This document shows, in pieces, positions 50,309-58,603 of a stretch of 64,000 nucleotides of DNA. Origin of the DNA: an uncultured Pelagibacteraceae bacterium (GTDB lineage Bacteria; Pseudomonadota; Alphaproteobacteria; Pelagibacterales; Pelagibacteraceae); NCBI GenBank assembly GCA_902571425.1, contig CACGBZ010000002.1:62001-126000 (forward strand), read 5' to 3'. The first letter of the stretch is position 1. Each line of letters opens with the position of its first letter. Position numbers and translations under genes: made by a program. Below the pieces are notes generated by a model, which saw only the letters and a list, made by a program, of their open reading frames with translations, did not search any database and was not told the origin of the DNA.

Positions 50309-51641
50309 ATGAAAAATATAATAAAGATGTTTTGCGTAATTTCGTTTTTTATCTCGAATATTGTTTACGCAGACATAAAGTTTTGGACTACAGAAGTTCA
50401 GCCTGCCCGAATGGCTAAGCAAGAGGAAATGGCAAAAGCTTTTGAAGCTAAAACAGGTATTAAAGTAGATGTGATCCCGGTAGAAGAAAAAGAGTTGGGA
50501 ACTAGAGCTACAGCTGCAGCGGCAGCAGGTGACTTACCTGATGTGATTTATCATACTTTACAATATGTATTGCCATGGGCTGAAGCAGGAATATTAGATG
50601 TAGATGCTAACAACGCTGTTGTTAAAGAACTTGGAAAAGATACATTTGCGCCAGGTGCACTTAACATGGCAAAAAAAAGGTTCAAAAATTGCAGCCGTTC
50701 CAGTTGATGGATGGACACAAATGGTTGTTTATAGGAAGGATCTTTTTGAAAATGCTGATTTAGCGCCACCAACGAGTTATGCAAATATCGTAGCTGCTGT
50801 TGAGAAGCTATCAAAACAAAACGGAATGTTTGGTTTTGTTGCTGCAACTAAAACTGATGAAAATTTCATGAGTCAGGTTTTAGAGCACGTTCTTTTAGCA
50901 AATGGAGTTAATATTGTTAAAAAAGGCGGGATCAAGAAACAAGGTAAGAAATTAAAAGAGGCATTAGAGTTTTATAAAGTAATTGCTAAAGCAAGTCCTC
51001 CAGGTGAATTGTACTGGAAACAATCTAGAGCACTTTACTTTGCAGGAAAAACTCCAATGATTATTTGGTCTCCATTCATTATGGATGAGCTTGCAGGTTT
51101 AAGAGACTCAGCTCCACCAACAATTAACAGTGATCCTACGTCACCTGAACTAGCTTCTAAAACTGGTTTCATTACTAATTTTAGTGGACCTAGTAATAAG
51201 AAAGGGGCTGCATGGGCAGATGTAAGATATTTTGGTATAACAGCTGATGCTGATACAGATGAAGCTAAACAATTTATCATGTACTCAATGGATGAAGGTT
51301 ACGCAAGCACATTGTCGATAGCTCCAGAAGGTAAATTTCCAGTAAGAAGAGGAAATTCTAGTGACCCTGAGGCTTTCACAAAAGCTTGGAGTAAACTACC
51401 TGTTGGAGTTGATAGAAAAGCTCCTTTGTCAGATCTATATGACCCAGATGTAATTAATAACATCGTAGCTGGTTTAGATACCGCAAATAGATGGGGTGTT
51501 AAAGAAGGTGAACTATCAAGAGCATCAAAAGTCATAAATTCTCAATTTATAAATAGAATTACTAGACTTTATATTGACGATCAAATTGATGTTGATGAAG
51601 CCGTTGATATGATCAATAAATCACTAGCTAAATTCAATTAA
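50309..51641 (+). pseudogene. sugar-type ABC substrate-binding protein, frameshifted in an A8 tract
   Basis: Two overlapping frames together encode one family-1 binding protein of about 443 residues. The first part (50309-50707) has signal peptide MKNIIKMFCVISFFISNIVYA and the N-lobe up to PGALNMAKK; the second resumes in the +1 frame as GSKIAAVPVDGWTQMVVYRKD and runs to 51641. The switch occurs in an 8-A run (50671-50678); removing one A restores a single frame. The cause could be a real mutation, polymerase slippage that rescues some message, or a sequencing error. Both flanks are well conserved with no other damage. It sits between the ATPase and two permeases. Confidence 0.85.
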
Positions 51642-51653
51642 TTTTAATTTTTT

Positions 51654-51688
51654 AAAAAAGCGGATAATATAAATTATCCGCTTTTTTT
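51654..51688 (+). terminator. intrinsic terminator directly before the permease start codon
   Basis: A perfect 15-bp inverted repeat (AAAAAAGCGGATAAT at 51654-51668, loop ATAA, ATTATCCGCTTTTTT at 51673-51687) ends in seven Ts. The ATG of the permease gene follows immediately at 51689, so any message reading through has its ribosome site buried in the hairpin. This should make permease far less abundant than binding protein. Confidence 0.85.
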
Positions 51689-52948
51689 ATGAATGACACT
51701 TTAGCAAATACAGAAAAAAAAACTGCATACATACTAACATTACCCGCAGTTCTTCTGGTTTTTTCAATTATTTTATTTCCGATTTTTGCAAATATATGGA
51801 TTAGTTTTAAAGAAGTTGAATTAAAAGATATTCGAATTCCAGAACCAAGGGCAAAAAAAATTGTTAAATCTATTTCTGATAAACCTACCAAAATAAAAAT
51901 ATTATATAAGTTAAGAAATAGTTCATTAATTCAAGAAATTAGAGATGTTTCTTTTCAAGATAATTTCCCAAAAAATTTTGAAATTGAAAATTTAGATCCA
52001 AGATGCTCTTACAAAAAATATAACTTGAAGTGTGAATTTGGAAATTGGCCCCCTAAATATAAGGAAAACTTCCAAGTAATATTTGCAACAAATGATGGTT
52101 CAAAAATAGATAAAAATAATTTTAAATCAATTAAACCAAAATTAGATGGTAAATCTGATAATATATTACTTAATACCAACTTTACCTTAAAAAACTTTAA
52201 AAAAGTTTTATTTGAAAATGAATTTATAGATTTACTACTTACAACATTCTATTACACCTTTTTTGGAACCGTTGGCTCTATAGTATTTGGTATTTTAACT
52301 GCTCAAATGGTTAACCAAAAATTTTATGGAAGAACCTTCATGAGAAGTGTTTTGCTTTTTCCTTATGTTGCTCCAGTAGTTGCTTTAGCTTACACTTGGG
52401 AACTTTTACTAGATCCAAATAGTGGTACACTTAATAGTTTGTTGTTAAATTATCAAATTATTGAAACCCCAATAAACCTCCTTGGACAAAAATATATTGA
52501 AATTAGTGTATTGGGTTTTGATTTTAAATTAAGATTAGCGCTTACAACAGTTATAATGTTTGAAATTTGGAGATATTTTCCTTTAGCTTTTTTATTTATT
52601 CTTGCGAGACTTCAAGCCATTCCAAAAGAACTATACGAGGCAGCCGATGTTGATGGCGCAAGTCCTTTTCAAAAGTTTTTCAAAATTACACTTCCACAAA
52701 TTACTGCAGTAATTTCAATTCTTTTTATGATTAGATTTATATGGAATTTTAACAAATTTGAGGATGTTTTTTTATTAACGGGAGGTGCGTCTGGAACAAG
52801 AACTTTACCAATAAATGTTTATCAGCAAGGTTTTGCAATATCAGACATTGGAATGGGCTCAGCTGTTTCAATAGTAATTGTTGTATTGCTTTTAATGTTT
52901 ATGTTTTTTTATTTTAAACTTTTAGGAAAGAGAGTAGATGAGAACTAA
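51689..52948 (+). CDS. sugar-type ABC transporter permease (MalF class) with periplasmic insert
   Basis: A 419-residue permease. Helix 1 (about 13-35) is followed by a periplasmic insert of roughly 130 residues with DPRCSYKKYNLKCEFG, then the permease domain with EAA loop ELYEAADVDGASPFQKFFKITLPQ. The insert resembles the shorter one in the permease at 42550 in position and Cys content. The start codon touches the terminator upstream. It overlaps its partner permease gene by 11 bases. Confidence 0.93.
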   Translation: MNDTLANTEKKTAYILTLPAVLLVFSIILFPIFANIWISFKEVELKDIRIPEPRAKKIVKSISDKPTKIKILYKLRNSSLIQEIRDVSFQDNFPKNFEIENLDPRCSYKKYNLKCEFGNWPPKYKENFQVIFATNDGSKIDKNNFKSIKPKLDGKSDNILLNTNFTLKNFKKVLFENEFIDLLLTTFYYTFFGTVGSIVFGILTAQMVNQKFYGRTFMRSVLLFPYVAPVVALAYTWELLLDPNSGTLNSLLLNYQIIETPINLLGQKYIEISVLGFDFKLRLALTTVIMFEIWRYFPLAFLFILARLQAIPKELYEAADVDGASPFQKFFKITLPQITAVISILFMIRFIWNFNKFEDVFLLTGGASGTRTLPINVYQQGFAISDIGMGSAVSIVIVVLLLMFMFFYFKLLGKRVDEN

Positions 52949-54131
52949 AAATATAATATTATTTTCATTAATCTCTACTTTTTTCTTAATTTTTTTAATT
53001 TCGATTTGGAAGATATTAGCAACATTACAAGGTTTAAGTATTAATAGTTTTAATATAGAAATAATTTTTATATTTGGTTTTTTAATATCATTAGCCCACT
53101 TAGGAATAGGTGATAGAATTAAATCAATTTATAAATCAATAATTTTTTCTTCCATATTTGTTTTTTGTGATGGTTACTTAATACAAAAATTACCAATTTG
53201 GTATAATGTGGGTGTATTTTTAATATTATATTTTTTCACCAATAAAATTAACAAATATACTTTTATAGGTTTAAAAGAAGATCACTCTACACAAGTAATT
53301 TTATTCGATTTCTTAACTTTATTTGGAATTTTATTTTTCTCTTTTGTAATACTTTTTCCATTTTATATGATGTTAGTAACAAGTTTCAAAACACAAATAG
53401 CTTTGCTAGTGAATCCTTTAGATTTTAGTATTAATTTTGGCCAAGATATAAGAGATTTATTTAAATCTTATTTTGTAATTTTTAAATCTTATAAATTTGG
53501 AAAATATATTGTCACCAGTACTATTGTTTCTGTTGGTACTGTTATTATCACTCTTCTTTTTGCAATACCTGCTGCTTATGCAGTTGCAAGATTAAATTTC
53601 TTTGGAAAAACATTTTTGTCAACATCTATACTTATAATATACATGTTCCCTGCAATAGTTCTTGTTATTCCTCTGTATACAATATTTAGTCAATTAGGTT
53701 TACGTAATTCAATAGAGGGTTTATTGATTGTCTATACTGCAACAACACTTCCAGTAGCTATTTACATGTTGCAAGGATACTTCAAAAGCATACCAAAAGA
53801 ATTAGAGGAAGCTGCAATTTTAGACAAATTAAGTTGGTTTGGAATTATAACAAAAATTATAATCCCTTTAAGCATTCCTGCGATTTCCTCAGTTGCTTTG
53901 TATGTTTTTATGATTGCTTGGAATGAATTTTTATTTTCTTTAATGTTTTTGGATAATCCAAATTCATTTACATTATCAAGAGCTATTCAATACTTAAGTG
54001 GGGATGCTGAAACGCCAAGACAATATTTAATGGCAGGGTCAGTTGTTGTTACATTACCAGTATTATTTATATTTGTTTATTTTGAAAAATATCTAGTTAG
54101 CGGTTTGACAGCAGGAAGCGTTAAAGGATAA
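52938..54131 (+). CDS. sugar-type ABC transporter permease (MalG class) with N-terminal helices
   Basis: A 397-residue protein; the last 280 residues form a MalG-type permease (EAA loop KELEEAAILDKLSWFGIITKIIIPLS, C-terminus SGLTAGSVKG). About 110 residues at the N-terminus add three to four hydrophobic segments not found in normal MalG proteins. It overlaps the gene upstream by 11 bases and the glycosidase gene downstream by one base (TAATG). Confidence 0.93.
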   Translation: MRTKNIILFSLISTFFLIFLISIWKILATLQGLSINSFNIEIIFIFGFLISLAHLGIGDRIKSIYKSIIFSSIFVFCDGYLIQKLPIWYNVGVFLILYFFTNKINKYTFIGLKEDHSTQVILFDFLTLFGILFFSFVILFPFYMMLVTSFKTQIALLVNPLDFSINFGQDIRDLFKSYFVIFKSYKFGKYIVTSTIVSVGTVIITLLFAIPAAYAVARLNFFGKTFLSTSILIIYMFPAIVLVIPLYTIFSQLGLRNSIEGLLIVYTATTLPVAIYMLQGYFKSIPKELEEAAILDKLSWFGIITKIIIPLSIPAISSVALYVFMIAWNEFLFSLMFLDNPNSFTLSRAIQYLSGDAETPRQYLMAGSVVVTLPVLFIFVYFEKYLVSGLTAGSVKG

Positions 54132-55390
54132 TGAATAGGATTATTAAAAATGCTCAAAAAATTTTAATTGGAAATAGAAAAAGAGGATATACCTTACCTA
54201 CAAATAACAAACTTTATCCTGCTCAATGGAACTGGGATTCAGCATTTATTGCATTAGGATATTCTTATTTTAATTTAAATTTTGCGTTAAAAGAAATTAA
54301 GACACTTTTAGATGGGCAATGGAAAGATGGAATGGTTCCACATATATTGTTTCATAATACAAACACAAATTATTATCCTAACCATACGGCTTGGAATTGC
54401 GGAAACAAAGTTCGCTCGTCTGGGATAACTCAGCCACCAGTACTTGCTAGTATTTTAAAACAAATAATAGATAAAAACAAAATTTCTCAAAAACAAAAAA
54501 AAGAAATTAAAAAATTTATAATTAAGATTAAAAAATCTCATGAGTGGTTTATTAAAAATAGAGATCCAAAAAAAACTGGTTTAGTTTCAATACTTCATCC
54601 TTGGGAAAGTGGTTATGATAACTCTTCGCTTTGGGATGGACCAATGAGTAAAGTTAAAATTGAAAAAAATATACAGTACAAAAGAGCTGATAATAAAGTT
54701 GTTAATCCAGAACATAGACCTTTAAATATTGACTATGATAGGTATGTAACGATTAAAAACGATCTAAGAAAAAAGAAATATAATCCAAAAGAAATATTCA
54801 ATACTGGATTTTTCAATGTCGTTGATATTGGATTTAATTCTATATTTCTTAAAGCAAATAAAGATCTAATCATACTTTTAAAAGAATTTAATCTAGATAG
54901 TTCAAAAATTATTAATTATGTAAAACTTACTGAGAGAAATATTTTAAGATTTTTTGACCAAAAAAAAAGTACTTTTTTTTCATTTGATTTAAGAAATAAA
55001 AAAAAAATATCAGTCCCATCAATAACAAATTACTTAGTGTTGTTTGCCGACATTAACAATCATAAGATAAATAATCTTTTAATCAAAAACTTAAAAAAAC
55101 ATAACTTAAAAGAAAAATATTTCTTTTCTTCAATAAAACCTAATCACAAAAGCTTTGAGGAAAAACGTTATTGGAGAGGTCCTGTATGGGTTAATTGTAA
55201 TTGGTTTATGTGCAAGGGTCTTATTAATAAGGACGAGAAATACTCAAAAAAAATTAAACAAAGCACTATTAGATTGGTAGAAAAAAAAGGATTTCATGAA
55301 TATTACAGTTGCAAGAATGGTAAACCAATGGGTGCAAATAATTTTTCTTGGTCCGCAGCTCTATATTTAGATTTAAAATTAAATAATTAA
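54131..55390 (+). CDS. GH63-type glycosidase (glucosyl/mannosylglycerate hydrolase-like)
   Basis: A 419-residue (alpha/alpha)6-barrel hydrolase without signal peptide, so it acts in the cytosol on an imported compound. Motifs of the glucosylglycerate/mannosylglycerate hydrolase group are QWNWDSAFIALG, DGMVPHILFHN, HPWESGYDNSSLWDGPM, YWRGPVWVNCNWFM and FHEYYSCKNGKPMGANNFSW, whose Glu is the probable general base. The start overlaps the permease stop (TAATG), tying it to this importer. Likely substrates are glucosylglycerate, mannosylglycerate or glucosylglycerol, osmolytes of marine phototrophs; trehalose is less likely. Confidence 0.84.
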   Translation: MNRIIKNAQKILIGNRKRGYTLPTNNKLYPAQWNWDSAFIALGYSYFNLNFALKEIKTLLDGQWKDGMVPHILFHNTNTNYYPNHTAWNCGNKVRSSGITQPPVLASILKQIIDKNKISQKQKKEIKKFIIKIKKSHEWFIKNRDPKKTGLVSILHPWESGYDNSSLWDGPMSKVKIEKNIQYKRADNKVVNPEHRPLNIDYDRYVTIKNDLRKKKYNPKEIFNTGFFNVVDIGFNSIFLKANKDLIILLKEFNLDSSKIINYVKLTERNILRFFDQKKSTFFSFDLRNKKKISVPSITNYLVLFADINNHKINNLLIKNLKKHNLKEKYFFSSIKPNHKSFEEKRYWRGPVWVNCNWFMCKGLINKDEKYSKKIKQSTIRLVEKKGFHEYYSCKNGKPMGANNFSWSAALYLDLKLNN

Positions 55391-55393
55391 TTA

Positions 55394-56680
55394 TTAATTA
55401 GAAAATCCGTATTTTCTTAATCTCACATCACCAGTTCTGGCATGTGCTTCCATTCCTTCATATCTAGAAATTCTTGCACAAGCAGCACCAACTTCTTTTG
55501 TTGCTGCCTTACTCATTCTTTGAAAACTTAATGTTTTAATAAATTTTCCAACAAACAAACCACCAGTGTATCTTCCAGCACCTTTTGTTGGTAAAATATG
55601 ATTTGTACCTGAGCATTTATCTCCATAAGCAACTGTTGTTTCTTCACCAATGAATAAAGATCCATAATTTTTTAATCTGTCGTGGTACCATTGTAAATTT
55701 TTGGTCTGGACTTCTAAATGTTCTGGAGCGTATTCATCACTAACTTTAGCAATCTCTTCATCAGTGTCACAGAGAATTACTTCACCATAATCTCTCCATG
55801 CAGCACCGGAATTTTCTCTTGGAAGATCTGGTAAATCTGCAATTAATTCTGGAACTCTTTCCATTACATAATCTGCAACTTTTTTACTTTTAGTAAACAA
55901 CCAAGCTGGAGAATTATAACCGTGTTCTGCTTGTCCAACTAAATCATATGCAACCATTTCAGGATCAGCTGTCTCGTCTGCAATTACTGCAATTTCTGTA
56001 GGTCCTGCAAATAAGTCTATACCAACTTTTCCAAATAAAATTCTTTTTGCTTCAGCAACAAATTGGTTTCCAGGCCCAACTAAAATATCCGCAGGGGCAT
56101 TTCCAAATAAACCGTTTGTCATTGCTGCAATAGCTTGTACACCACCTAAATTCATTATCACGTCAGCACCACATAAGTCAGCTGTATAAACAATTGATGG
56201 ATGCACTCCAACTCCGGGTTTAGGTGAACTGCAAACTAAAATATTTTTTACACCAGCAACTTTTGCTGTTGTTACACTCATAACAGCTGAAGCTATATGA
56301 GCATATCTTCCAGCTGGAACATAACAACCTGCCGTATTTACTGGAATAAGTTTTTGTCCAGCAAATAAACCATCAGACAATTCAACCTCAAAATCTTGGC
56401 CATAATTTTTCAATTGTGCTTCGGCAAATTTTCTAACTCTTTCATGAGAGAATTGAATATCATCTTTAGTTTTTTGATCTAAATTTTTTTTTATTTCTTC
56501 AATTTTTTCTTTTGAAACAATTACATCACCTTCATATTTATCAAATTTTTTCGAAAGCTCCTTACAACCTTCTTCTTTGCTAGTCTCAATATCTTTTAGG
56601 ATATTTTCAACTATTTCTCTTGTTTTTGTGTCGTCAGTTGATGATGTTTTTGGTGATTTTTTTAAGTATGTAATTGCCAT
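55394..56680 (-). CDS. HisD-family dehydrogenase (histidinol/3-sulfopropanediol dehydrogenase HpsN type)
   Basis: A 428-residue zinc/NAD dehydrogenase of the HisD superfamily: VPAGRYAHIASAVM, NLGGVQAIAAM, DLFAGPTEIAVIADE, GQAEHGYNSPAWL and the metal His/Asp region SGTNHILPT. YEGMEAHARTGDVRLRKYG at the end is seen in HpsN, the R-DHPS dehydrogenase, rather than in biosynthetic HisD. The start has an AAGGAGAG site. The gene lies far from other his genes but near TauABC and an Ldh-family enzyme, which supports sulfonate use. Histidinol dehydrogenase remains possible. Confidence 0.86.
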   Translation of the reverse strand: MAITYLKKSPKTSSTDDTKTREIVENILKDIETSKEEGCKELSKKFDKYEGDVIVSKEKIEEIKKNLDQKTKDDIQFSHERVRKFAEAQLKNYGQDFEVELSDGLFAGQKLIPVNTAGCYVPAGRYAHIASAVMSVTTAKVAGVKNILVCSSPKPGVGVHPSIVYTADLCGADVIMNLGGVQAIAAMTNGLFGNAPADILVGPGNQFVAEAKRILFGKVGIDLFAGPTEIAVIADETADPEMVAYDLVGQAEHGYNSPAWLFTKSKKVADYVMERVPELIADLPDLPRENSGAAWRDYGEVILCDTDEEIAKVSDEYAPEHLEVQTKNLQWYHDRLKNYGSLFIGEETTVAYGDKCSGTNHILPTKGAGRYTGGLFVGKFIKTLSFQRMSKAATKEVGAACARISRYEGMEAHARTGDVRLRKYGFSN

Positions 56681-56740
56681 TTCTCTCCTTTAAAATTTCA
56701 ATTTATTTAAATGAATTTCTTTTAAAATTCAATGAATCAT

Positions 56741-57652
56741 TTAGTCCAAAGCAACTACTGCAGAGGCAATTGAAGCTAAACGCGCTTGAGCTTCATCAGA
56801 TCTACTTGTTATAACGACTGGTACTTTTCCACCGACCACAACTCCTGCGGCACATGCACCACTAAAATATATCAGCATTTTTACCAAAGCATTTCCAGTT
56901 TCTACACTTGGCACTAACAATACATCTGCCTCACCAGCAACCAAATTTTTAATTCCTTTAATTGCTGCAGATTTTTTTGAAATACTGTTATCAAATGCTA
57001 AAGGACCAAATACGTCAGCATTTAAATTTTCTTCTTGTGCTAATTTTGTAATTTCTGCAGCCTCAATAGAACTTGGCACACTTTCTAAAACTTCTTCGGT
57101 TGCAGATAATACAGATATTTTTGGCCTTTCTATTCCTATTCTATTTGAAAAATTAACGACATTCTTAAGAATATGCATTTTTGTTTTAACATTTGGTAAA
57201 ACATTTAATGCTCCATCAGTAATAATTAATGGCTTATCATCTTTACCGATAGTCATATGCCAAATATGACTCAATCTTGTTTTTCCCAATAAATTATATT
57301 CACGTTTAAGCACTTCTTTCATCAAAACATCTGTATGAATATGGCCTTTCACTATTATTTGCACCTTACCTTCACTTGCTAATTTAGCTGCAATTTTAGC
57401 AGTATCATTTTCTACAGGTTCATGGATAAGCTCATATTTAGAAATATCCCATTTAATATCTTCAGCACATTTTTGAATTTCTACTTCATGACCAATAAAT
57501 ATAGGCTCAATTAAATTTTCATTAACCGCGTCTTGAATGGATAACATAGGCAAAGGTTTGCCAGCATTTACGACTGCAACTTTAACTCCTTTTTTTTTAT
57601 GAGCTAAATCTAATAAGTTGTTTGGACACACAATTTCTTTGTTTGAAAGCAT
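56741..57652 (-). CDS. phosphate acetyl/butyryltransferase family protein
   Basis: A 303-residue single-domain Pta/Ptb-type protein: VKGHIHTDVLMKEVL, ITDGALNVLPNVKTKMHILKN, DVFGPLAFDNSISKKSAAIKG and the closing VVVGGKVPVVITSRSDEAQARLAS. It transfers an acyl group between phosphate and CoA. In sulfonate-degrading bacteria a Pta uses the acetyl phosphate made by sulfoacetaldehyde acetyltransferase, though that gene is not in this window. Sixty bases separate it from the HisD-family gene upstream on the same strand. Confidence 0.9.
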   Translation of the reverse strand: MLSNKEIVCPNNLLDLAHKKKGVKVAVVNAGKPLPMLSIQDAVNENLIEPIFIGHEVEIQKCAEDIKWDISKYELIHEPVENDTAKIAAKLASEGKVQIIVKGHIHTDVLMKEVLKREYNLLGKTRLSHIWHMTIGKDDKPLIITDGALNVLPNVKTKMHILKNVVNFSNRIGIERPKISVLSATEEVLESVPSSIEAAEITKLAQEENLNADVFGPLAFDNSISKKSAAIKGIKNLVAGEADVLLVPSVETGNALVKMLIYFSGACAAGVVVGGKVPVVITSRSDEAQARLASIASAVVALD

Positions 57653-57724
57653 TTTTTCTACAAATAAGTGAAAAAACTGATCATGTATATAAAAAAAATT
57701 CTTTATATAAATTTAACAACTTTA

Positions 57725-57754
57725 TATAATCGGTATAGAGCGGGGGAGACTTTG
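57725..57754 (+). promoter_or_regulatory. -10 box, Shine-Dalgarno and TTG start region of the BASS transporter
   Basis: A perfect TATAAT lies at 57725-57730, and the strong purine tract GGGGGAG at 57742-57748 lies just ahead of an in-frame TTG at 57752. These signals fall inside the longer reading frame that could begin at 57668, which argues that translation really starts at 57752. Confidence 0.55.
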
Positions 57755-58603
57755 GAGGTTGTAACTAAAATTGCGCCAATTATTTTGGCATTGATAATGT
57801 TAGGCTTAGGCCTAGGATTAAAACTAGAAGATTTTGGTAGAGTATTAAAAACACCAAAAGATTTTATTGTCGGTTTTATTTCTCAAATAATTATTCTTCC
57901 AATTGTAGCATACATATTAATTTTAATTTTTAGAGCACCGCCAGAAATAGCAATAGGGGTTATGATCATAGCTGCAGCTCCAGGTGGAGTAACATCTAAT
58001 ATTATGACAAAATTTGCTGATGGAGATGTTGCGTTATCAATATCTTTAACAGCTATAATTAGTTTATTAAGTATTATTACAGTTCCGTTGATAATTTTTA
58101 CATCTGCAAATTTTCTTGGAATAACAGAAATGTCACAAAATATTTCAATGACAGGAATAGCACTAAAAATGTTTTTAGTTGTAACAGTGCCTGTAATTTT
58201 AGGAATGATTATCAGAAAAGTTGCTGAAAATTTTATAGCATCTAAAGTTGGAATATTTAACAAGCTTAATATTGTTTTATTTATAATTTTCTTCTTCGCA
58301 GCGTTTTATGAAGAAAAAGACAATTTAGTTAGCTTTATAATGCAAGCTGGTTTAATTACTTTGATATTAAATGTATCGATGATGGTTATTGCTTACTACA
58401 TCGCGAAAGCTTTTACTTCAGGAATTAAACAAATGAGGTGTATTGCTTTAGAATGTGGATTACAAAATGGTACTTTGGCTATATTTGTTTCTACTCAAAT
58501 ATTTGGCACTGATATTTTATACGTAATACCAACAGCTGCTTATGCACTAATCATGTATATAACTGGATTTATTTTTATTTATATTTTAAGAAGATCTAAT
58601 TAA
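57752..58603 (+). CDS. bile acid:sodium symporter (BASS) family transporter
   Basis: From the TTG at 57752 this is 283 residues with nine to ten hydrophobic segments. It begins LEVVTKIAPIILALIMLGLGLGLKLEDF, as BASS proteins do, and has AAPGGVTSNIMTKFADGDVALS and ALECGLQNGTLAIF, the two sodium-site crossover motifs. Upstream GTG (57668) or ATG (57683) would add up to 28 residues that do not look like the family. Bacterial BASS members take up organic anions such as pyruvate, pantoate or sulfonates. Its end overlaps the convergent regulator by four bases. Confidence 0.9.
   Translation: MEVVTKIAPIILALIMLGLGLGLKLEDFGRVLKTPKDFIVGFISQIIILPIVAYILILIFRAPPEIAIGVMIIAAAPGGVTSNIMTKFADGDVALSISLTAIISLLSIITVPLIIFTSANFLGITEMSQNISMTGIALKMFLVVTVPVILGMIIRKVAENFIASKVGIFNKLNIVLFIIFFFAAFYEEKDNLVSFIMQAGLITLILNVSMMVIAYYIAKAFTSGIKQMRCIALECGLQNGTLAIFVSTQIFGTDILYVIPTAAYALIMYITGFIFIYILRRSN

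Noticed and set aside
50665..50685. Programmed -1 ribosomal frameshifting at AAAAAAG in the binding-protein gene
   Set aside because: The slippery heptamer is present, but joining the two frames needs a net +1 change (skip one base), which -1 slippage would not give. Loss of one A in RNA or DNA fits better.
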